A DNA stretch of 64,000 nt, taken from NCBI GenBank assembly GCA_051530055.1, contig CM121342.1:14446001-14510000 (forward strand). The letters are read 5' to 3'. Origin of the DNA: Neoechinorhynchus agilis (taxonomy: Eukaryota; Acanthocephala). The notes beneath the pieces are model-generated. The model had not been told where the DNA came from, searched no databases, and saw only the letters and a program-made list of their open reading frames with translations. Positions 56,941 through 64,000 of the stretch are shown here, in pieces (within the stretch, counting starts at the first letter, position 1; each line of letters begins with the position of its first letter). The translations under genes were made by a program, and so were the position numbers.

Positions 56941-58444
56941 TTACAAATCTAGTTCCAATGAACGTCCTTTTTCCTCTTCTTGATCTTCACGAAAAGTGGT
57001 CTTTCTTGAATTGGCATTTGAGATCAGGTTGGCTGTTCCGCTATCAATTAGCCTGGATTGGGTTTCGATTATTCTGGCTACGAATTCTGAAGTTGATTCA
57101 TCAATATCCACCATAACATCTTCCCCTTCATTAGAGCGAGATCCACCATTTGACTTTTTTGCTACTCTTGCATCCTCGTCAGACGTAATGGATCTTTTGA
57201 GTTTTGCTGGATCTTGTTTTGATAAGCAAGAGGAGAAAAGAGCCGGAAGGTTTGTCAAATTATCGATTAGGGTACAGATCTTCCTTTCGAAAGCCAACAA
57301 TGCCTCAGTGAGACGAGCTTGCATGATCATGAGAAGTTTGTTGCAGGCTTCTTCTAATTTGCTCTCCAAAAAATCCATGGTCACAACTTGAGCTGACGGC
57401 GCATTGCCGGAATGTTCCGAAGTAGAGTTGTCAAATTGACGATAGGAGGCTGCTGGAAGCGCTGAGTTGTGCTTCGCTGCTGACTGCTGGGTTGGATTCC
57501 CGGAATTTGCTCCTGTTGTCTCCACTGGCATTGAGAGACTTTTTAGCCCAAGCCCAATATTTCTTGAACTCAGGACAGCCTTTATAGAAGGACGAATGTT
57601 GTCCATGACAATTCACACACTGCTTTTTTGACTTAATACACTGATCCGAACCATGGGAGGTATCTGCGCAGTGGCAACATTTTTTTAAGGATGGATTGGG
57701 GCAATTTTGGCACCAGTGGCCCCATTGCTGGCAGATGGTGCATTGTGGGAATATGAAGTCATCCTGTTCATGGTTCGACTTCATCGCAAAGTTAATTTCA
57801 AAGCAATTGAACGAGCAAAATTGTTGTGTGCATAAGTCGTCGCGAACTTGTCTTTGTCCCTCCACCATGGCAATCGAGATGGGTTGACCTGTCCTCCTTG
57901 AATTAAGAAAAAACTTGATCTTGCAATTGAACGATTGCTCGAAATTTTCCCGCTCTTCATTGGTGATTGAAGGATCAATTCCTTTCACCAGAAATTGTAC
58001 TTTTTGAGAGCTATATGAAACATCATACACTTCCTTAGGAAGATTAGAAATAGAGAAGTTTACCAATTTTTCCAACCAAGTATGTGACACCATATAAATT
58101 CTAAGCGTGCTGGCGAAATATGTTAAGTGATCGATTCTTTTAATGCCATCGTTTTTAAAAGAACGTGTCCAAGGGCTTACTATTTGATCGTACATGATTT
58201 GTTTGGGAAGGGATGGTTTGGATTTGAAGATAGCTATGTATGGCCATTTTTTTGTCGGTGAAGACAAGTAATTTGATATTGGAATTTGTTTTGATGATGT
58301 CGACTGGAAGTTGTTTCCCAGGACTTGTGATTGTTGTAGCTCGAGATTAGAGAGTAGCTGCTCTCGCTTCTCCAGAACAAAGCCTCCATGATCATCAGAA
58401 GGATCAGGAGGTTTCGAAGGGTGTTCGCTACTAAATACGATTTG
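56941..58444 (-). mobile_element. LINE ORF1 fragment with zinc knuckles
   Basis: Minus strand frame from about 58440 reads PTKKWPYIAIFKSKPSLPKQ, then a knuckle array CTICQQWGHWCQNC, CCHCADTSHGSDQC, CVNCHGQHSSFYKGC. After a shift comes a low-complexity and coiled-coil C-part (VVTMDFLESKLEEACNKLLM, RKICTLIDNLTNLPALF) to about 56941. It resembles Jockey-type ORF1; ORF2 is absent because both sides end in PLE sequence. Confidence 0.8.
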
Positions 58445-58472
58445 TTTGAGATATGGGAATTTGAAGTAAAAA

Positions 58473-60940
58473 TTAATTTATTGAATATTTCGATCCAAAC
58501 TAGGATCTTCTTCGGCAATTCTAAAAAAGAGAGGCAGGGAATGCCAAAAACTATCACACGTTGATCATATCGGGTGGAATCCGAAGCTTCAATCTGTAAT
58601 CCGGCTTGTTTCCATCAAAAATGGATGACGACTGGATATACACAGCTTCCATGACCACACGACTGAATCGATCGTTACTTCGTAATAACACTTGTGTGTT
58701 ATCAAAATCGATATGATGTCCAGTATTCACAACGTGTGAGACCACTGCAGAACTCAAGTCATTCTTTCTATTTATCGATCGCCTGTGCTCTTGAATTCTC
58801 CTATTTAGATCGTTCGTTTGTTCGATGTAGACCTGATTACATTCACTACATGGGATCTTATATACTGATCCAGATTGAGGCTCGCCTTTTTGTTGGGACA
58901 AAGCAGTGTGTAAATTACGTCCCTTCCGACAATACACATCTACCAGGGTACTGCTAATACCTGTTTGTAGTGTCCTCTGCATCTTCCTGAACAAGGATTC
59001 ATCGTGGAAGGGGACCTCTAGGAAAATCTTCTCTTTCTTCGCATTAGAAACATTCCCGTGGCTGCGTCTCACTCCTTCAAGGCATCTTTGTACCAAATGT
59101 AGAGGATACCCGAGTCTGCCCGACAAGTCGAATAGGAAATTAAGCTCTTCATCTTCCTCACTACAGTGTGTAAAAGCTCTGTGAAATAAACATCTAATCC
59201 TAGACATTTTTTATCTTTGCGGTTGCATTGAGCTCCATGGAACAAAACGATGCGGGAAACCATATTTCCTATACACGCTCGTTGTGTATGAATTCTCCCT
59301 TCGTTCAATTGATACATCGAGAAACGAAAAATATCCTCGTTCTTCAATGTCCATTGTCCACTGTATGTGTTCGTCCTTACCATTCAGCTGATTGTGAAGC
59401 TCCTCAGGAGACAGGACAGAAGAGTCTAGCAATATGAAGGTATCGTCCACATATCTAACCCAGAATGCGATCCCAGGGATGGCCTTTAGGAAATCAGATT
59501 CCCATTGCCTCATATATAACTCAGCTAAGATAGGAGCTAAAGGACTTCCCATTGCCAAGCCATCTTTTTGGTCATAGTCGCATCCCTCGAATCGAAAATT
59601 GGAAAATCTGGTACAGAACTGTAAAAGTTTTTTCCAATCAGTTTTAGTAAGTTTCCATTCATTGTTAAGTACAAGCAAAGGAATAGCTAGATTGATCGCA
59701 CGATTCACAGGAATTTTTGTGAAGAGGGACGTAACATCAGCAGAAACCATTGTGTAAGTAGAACCCCAATTAGAGCGAAGTCTTGATATGAAATCCTTAC
59801 CATTATCAATAGTATTATCGGAAGATCCCATTATACTACGTAGCATATCTGCTATTTTTCGGGACATATCAGTACAGAATGTCGAGTGGGCAGCCACTAT
59901 AGGTCGAAACTTAATAGGGTTTTTGTGTACCTTGGCGAGAAGGTATAGTCTGGGCGTTTTTGCATCCGTAGAGCGAAGTGCTTTATAATCATCAGGAGGA
60001 AGCTTCCCTTGATTTTTCAATCTCAAAATAAATGAGTTGAATTCCCTTTCACGACTTTTTGTTGGGCATGTACTGAGCTGCTCAAACTCATTACCGTTGA
60101 GGATTTCAAGGCCTGCTTCTCGATATTGTTGTGAATTCGCAATACAATATCCATACCCCTTATCGATCTTGACCAAAACTACATCCTTGATGTCCCTGAG
60201 AAGGTCCATTCCACGCTGCATTCTCCGGGAGATGTTAGAGTTAACATTCCTATTTTTAATAACTGAATCATAGTACTGTTCTATCTTCCAAGTTGGTATA
60301 TTCAGATTATCATATTCGAGTCGCGTTGCAAGTTTCTCTAGCTTGATTCTGTATTCAAACTTCTTAGGTGGCGTATAAGGAATGAAATCGGGACCATAAC
60401 TAAGTAGCTCCAGTACTTCGTCTGGCAGAATAATGTTCGACATATTATATACCTCATTCTTGTGATCAGAAGCATTATAAAATCTATTCTGGGTCAGTCG
60501 ATTAAGCTTTCGAATATGACGATTCAAAATAGCTTTTTCTTCGATATCCATGTGATCTTTGACACAGAACTCTACAAGTTGACAATATTCTGAACTTATC
60601 CATCTATTGACATTCTCTAGGCAGTTATTATAGGAGATCGAATTGTTTTTGACATTGTTGACCATACATGAAATAGTATTATCAAGCATGCGCTCCATCA
60701 TGTACTTTTTCCGTAGCGAATTGTCAAAACCAAGAGCAGGTGATCTTAGATGAAGGAAACTTGGAAAAACACCATAGTTTTTGCAGTCCCTTAAGAAATC
60801 AAGAGCCATCAGTGATCTCATATTCCTCAGACCAAATTTGTCCAATTCCCTTACCGCTTGAAGAGCAGATTCCCCATATATCTGCTTTATACTGTTGAAA
60901 ATAAAATCCATATGTTTGAGATATGGGAATTTGAAGTAAA
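58473..60940 (-). mobile_element. Nearly whole Penelope-like element (RT plus GIY-YIG)
   Basis: The RT frame from about 60913 carries LYLLAKVHKNPIKFRPIVAA, VSADVTSLFTKIPVN, GLAMGSPLAPILAELYM and FWVRYVDDTFILLD (YVDD catalytic box), then FSFLDVSIERRENSYTTSVY. After about one interruption the GIY-YIG half follows: FLFDLSGRLGYPLHLV, SVYKIPCSECNQVYIEQTND, LNRRIQEHRR and SAVVSHVVNTGHHIDF. Total about 800 codons, near the usual PLE length. TGTTTGAGATATGGGAATTT and eight more bases are repeated exactly at both ends (58445-58472, 60913-60940). A hammerhead-like core lies at the 3' end. Confidence 0.92.
58487..58520 (-). ncRNA. Hammerhead-like core at PLE 3' end
   Basis: CCGAAGA (U4 changed), perfect stem GATCC/GGATC around TAGTTT, then GAAATATTC, ending about 15 bases before the terminal direct repeat. 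Confidence 0.5.
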
Positions 60941-60949
60941 CTTTTTCCG

Positions 60950-61075
60950 TCAGGACGAAAACTGCGCATGAAAACGCGAAATCCGATGGACAATGTCCGT
61001 ACAATGACTCGGCAGATATTGCAAGGCTTGGATTATTTACACGCGACTTGCGAGATAATTCACACGGATATTGAT
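60950..61075 (+). pseudogene. SRPK-type protein kinase exon fragment
   Basis: The plus strand reads [16 protein letters not shown] then EIIHTDI, matching the alpha-E helix and catalytic-loop start of SR protein kinases (human [22 protein letters not shown]). HTD rather than HRD is typical of SRPK. The homology stops inside the catalytic loop at the junction with PLE sequence at about 61070. It is too short to be functional and is a captured or split host-gene scrap. Confidence 0.7.
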
Positions 61076-61497
61076 GTGGACGAGGTGCACGGCGTCAGCG
61101 ATGTTGAAAGATGCGCACGAAAACTCGCACTATATCGGATTTGAAAATGCAGCAATGTTAATGAGTGAGGATCACTTACAACGGAGGCTCATAATGGAGT
61201 CCATGATGATAGGACAGGCCGAGCGACAAAAACATATGGAAGGTAACAAAGGGAATGTGACCCTGAAGTTATCAACCACAGATATCTGCTCATGGCCTAA
61301 GTTCCCCCGGGGTAGCAGCACGAATAATTGCACCTCTGCTAACGGGCATGACGGGCCCGGGGTCCTGAGTCAAAACGTAAATTGATGTTAAGCGAGCGCT
61401 TGTTTGTGTTTTAGATGTTGACAACACCTGGAGAGGAGACCGGCGAGTCTCGAAAATCCTATCAAATAAATAAATGCCTGGGTGAGAGACGTCACAA
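61076..61497 (+). mobile_element. PLE 3' end, right outward-facing copy
   Basis: Reads MLKDAHENSHYIGFENAAML, LQRRLIMESMMIGQAERQ and LKLSTTDICSWPKFPRG, then a 3' end with a hammerhead-like structure. Inverted relative to 56310-56720 with few differences; the terminal block is GGTGAGAGACGTCACAAAAA. Confidence 0.85.
61425..61460 (+). ncRNA. Hammerhead-like structure at PLE end
   Basis: CTGGAGA, stem GAGAC/GTCTC around CGGCGA, GAAAATCC; the same variant as the left copy at 56340-56373. Confidence 0.45.
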
Positions 61498-61499
61498 AA

Positions 61500-61805
61500 A
61501 CAATTTTAATAAGTGTTAGCTTTTGCGATTTTCATCTAATAAAGGTTGGTGCTCGTTCATGCATTTGGCCTCAATTATTTTTAAACAATTTTAATGAATT
61601 TAAAGGGGCAATTTGACGTTTAACTGCGATAGACGAATGAGTTCAATTCGCTACTTCGAACTACGCAACAAATTTCTAATCCTTGTTTTTATTTAATGAC
61701 GAGAGAAATGTTTTATGGCGACACCGATTCTTGGCATCGCATTGTAAATTGGGCATTCAAATGTCGATTTCGTCTATTTACCTCGTGTCGCCGCCATTAT
61801 TAATC
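61500..61805. repeat. Remainder of tandem duplication unit B
   Basis: TGCATTTGGCCTCAATTATT and GGGGCAATTTGACGTTTAAC match 54797-55090 in order and orientation. This is the part of unit B displaced by the 5.2-kb insertion. TTTTATTAAGT at 56266 and TTTTAATAAGT at 61505 may be the target duplication. Confidence 0.8.
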
Positions 61806-61869
61806 GCGCATAATATGGACCATATAAGTGTATTTATTTTAGCTCTCGCTCACAAACTGTTATATGCCT

Positions 61870-64000
61870 AGCCGCCCTCGTCCTCAATTGTCGCCCGAAT
61901 GCTTGCAGTGTTGCCTCTCAACACGGCGATGCTGATATTTTGAACCAAGTATTGACCTGACCTTGCATCGGCGGTTGTAACCTGATGGCGTCAGATTAGA
62001 TCCCTCAGGAGTTGAAGAGCCTCGTTACCAAGAGATCCGTAGGTATCAACCCCAAAAGGCACGAACACATGGGCCCTTGCTAAATCGAGGTATTTCGCCG
62101 TTTTCCGTCCTTCCGCAGCGCTCGCTGCACCTCCACCTTGAACCACAAAGAACTTGAGATTGCTGGCTGCGAGTGTATCGACACACGTGTCGCCGCAGAG
62201 AAGGCATTTACCCTCCCGCCACGGAAATGCGGTCACCCCATCAAGTTTACGCGCGTCGTCCCTACAGATGTTGGCAGATTCCAAAATTTTGGGGGAATGT
62301 ATTGTATCCGGTGCCAGGCTCAGCACCATGTCAATTTCGGCATGTCTTGCGAATCTGCCGGCTGATTTTCTACAGATGAGACCATGACGTCCCGACGAAT
62401 CCACATTTGCACTGCAGCGGCAACGGTGTGGATGACACATCGGTAGTCCTATTATCATTGAAAATCCTACCCGTACTGCCTCGTCGAAGAGGAGAGTACC
62501 CACAGATGCCAGCGGGACTACGTTGAACCTAGCACCTGATTCTATGTCAATTTCGGCATGTCTTGCGAATCTGTTGGCTGATTTTCTACAGATGAGACCA
62601 TGAAGTCCCGACGAATCCACATTTGCACCACAGCGGCAACGGTCGGGATGACACATCGGTAGTCCTAGTCTTATTGAAACTCCGAGCCGTACTGCCTCGT
62701 CGGCGAGGAGAGTACCCACGGATGCCAGCGGGACCGCGTTCAACCAAGCACCTGATTCTCTAGTGGAGACTGCCAACAACCTGGCACGGACAACGTCGTC
62801 GCTTAAGTCTGATAAGAGAGAGCTTTGAACTCTTGCGACGGGAGGTCGATCCCACGCAGATTGCTTTTTGCCATTCACAGGTACTTGATGGGAGTTGGTC
62901 AGTGTACACCACTCACTGATTCCCTCGTCAAAATGCCTATCAAGATGATAATTAGATTTCAAAATGCGGTGAACTGCACTTCTGCGTCCCTCGTGGGAGC
63001 CTAAAAATACGGGAAGGATTTTTTCTGCTTTTTTCCGGATGCCCAACCCGCTAGAAGATACAGGCAAGGATGCTTGTTGCCATGCCTTTTCTGACAGCTG
63101 CACATTTAAAACTTGCTCAAGACAGTCCTTCAATCTGTTATCTAGCTTGCCAAGCTCACCCATGTGCTTGAAAACCGGCGCAGTGCGTAGTGCATAAAGG
63201 GACGTGTTGATGAAGAGGGTATTCTTTATCAAGAACAGAGCCTCGTGTGATCCAAGCTCACGGACCCTATTGCAAAGCACCGATAATTTCTCTAGAAGGC
63301 TGTTAATTTTTTGTTCGACATTCCCATCAAAGACGCAACTGCCCAAAACTTAAGCCGGTCTAGGTCGATTATTTCTATCCCGGGTGCAACATTTTCAAAG
63401 TCGCGCTTTATTTCGTCTTTTGCAGCACCCCTCTCTATATTACAGAATAGAATTTCGCATTTTTCTGTGCTCAATTCAATGCCTAGCTTACTTGCCTCTA
63501 TCTTGATTTTCTCCAGGTCACGAAGAACTACCTGGAGATCGCATCTTAGCGTAGCATCGTCCAGGTACCAGGCATTGAATTCCGCATCAAGAGAGTGCGC
63601 TAATTCGTTAATTGTGAGCGCGAAACCAATTGGACCTAATGGGTCTACCTGTTGAACGCCTCTTTCGGAAGGAATGGTGTGATCGTTGAATTCAAGAGGG
63701 GTCGCAGCTCCGTACGAATTTCTAAAATACCCGTAAGCCTCCGGTGCGTGGTCTCTGACAGCTTTTAAGAGCGAGTCGCGATTAGCGGAATTGAAGGCGT
63801 TCCGGAAATCTAATTTCAAGATCACGCACGGTTTGGCGTTCTCAATAACAAATGTACGGAGTGCGTGGACTATCTCTTCCGCCCCACAAGGTGTGCAGCA
63901 AACTAGTTGGACTGGATGAAGAATTTCAGCAATACCTTGTGATACTCGCCTAGATATCACTTTCTCTGCTAGTCGTCTCAATGTAGAGCCGATCGCGATG
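61870..64000 (-). mobile_element. RLE-type LINE, runs off the window end
   Basis: Minus strand: RT with VILKLDFRNAFNSANRDSLL (motif A), ERGVQQVDPLGPIGFALTIN (motif B), NAWYLDDATL (catalytic box YLDD). After a shift near 63300: NRVRELGSHEALFLIKNTLF, LPVSSSGLGIRKKAEKILPV, SAWDRPPVARVQSSLLS. A duplicated zinc-finger region (MCHPDRCRCGANVDSSG, HGLICRKSANRFARH) precedes the endonuclease LDGVTAFPWREGKCLL with VDTLAAS and the tail HVFVPFGVDTYGSLGNEAL. One further stop precedes QNISIAVLRGNTASI. It is the longest copy in the window and lies 5' of the edge. Confidence 0.88.
62328..62759 (-). repeat. 216-bp tandem duplication inside LINE zinc-finger region
   Basis: ATGTCAATTTCGGCATGTCT occurs at 62328 and 62544, and the whole 216-bp unit is repeated with about 10 percent difference. 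The frame is kept, so the ORF encodes two CRC..NVDSSG.HGLIC fingers. Confidence 0.85.

Noticed and set aside
56866-57000. Short inverted repeat CCACTTTTCGTGAAGATC as a terminal repeat
   Set aside because: Only 18 bp at a LINE/PLE junction, and it does not bound any unit.
1-64000. CRISPR arrays, operons, bacterial origins
   Set aside because: The window is eukaryotic: spliced genes, satellite and LINE/PLE elements. No spacer-repeat pattern exists.

Overview
The window is animal nuclear DNA. It is AT-rich, with spliced genes whose introns are mostly only about 42 to 65 bp, and it is saturated with retroelement relics. Short introns, compact genes and abundant Penelope-like elements (PLEs) point to an invertebrate with small introns, such as a nematode, tardigrade, rotifer or mite-like lineage. 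The sequence alone does not settle which.

Host genes recognised: an intronless ribosomal protein L30 (6440-6787, +); a one-pass membrane protein with a perfect RFX X-box about 100 bp upstream of its start (14529-14861, -); a PNISR-like splicing-associated gene in five small exons (16628-17751, -); a cytosolic X-prolyl aminopeptidase with all metal ligands (26624-29292, +); a divergent kinesin motor gene with a long acidic tail (32863-35522, -); a predicted secreted protein (36498-37205, +); a complete nine-exon chimaerin with SH2, C1 and RhoGAP domains (42181-44693, +); and a tandem pair of related unknown genes (53770-54612 and 55446-56084, -). A two-to-three exon gene of unknown function occurs twice, inside 1-kb inverted duplicates at 14.9-16.0 kb and 30.6-31.6 kb.

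Layout: 0-14 kb holds LINE, PLE, gypsy-type and Tc1/mariner relics around RPL30. 14.5-17.8 kb is a small gene cluster. 20-26.1 kb is a 6-kb satellite of about 144-bp monomers with an eight-monomer higher-order period. 26.6-37.2 kb is genic. 38-41.2 kb holds LINE and hAT relics. 42.2-44.7 kb is chimaerin. 45-52.4 kb is nested LINE and PLE sequence. 53.6-56.3 kb is the tandem gene pair. 56.3-61.5 kb is a composite insertion with outward-facing inverted PLE ends, enclosing a LINE ORF1, a nearly whole PLE and a scrap of an SRPK-type kinase gene. 61.9-64 kb is an endonuclease-bearing LINE.

The strongest unlisted signal is a dispersed set of short structures reading CTGANGA - perfect or near-perfect stem - GAAA, matching the hammerhead ribozyme core. 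They sit at PLE 3' ends and, repeatedly, as head-to-head pairs in foldback elements (about 80-290, 16306-16488 and 32235-32342; single copies in 5480-5795 and 35962-36175). PLE-linked hammerheads are known; the abundant foldback pairs and their recurrent contact with the tails of one LINE family are the less familiar part.
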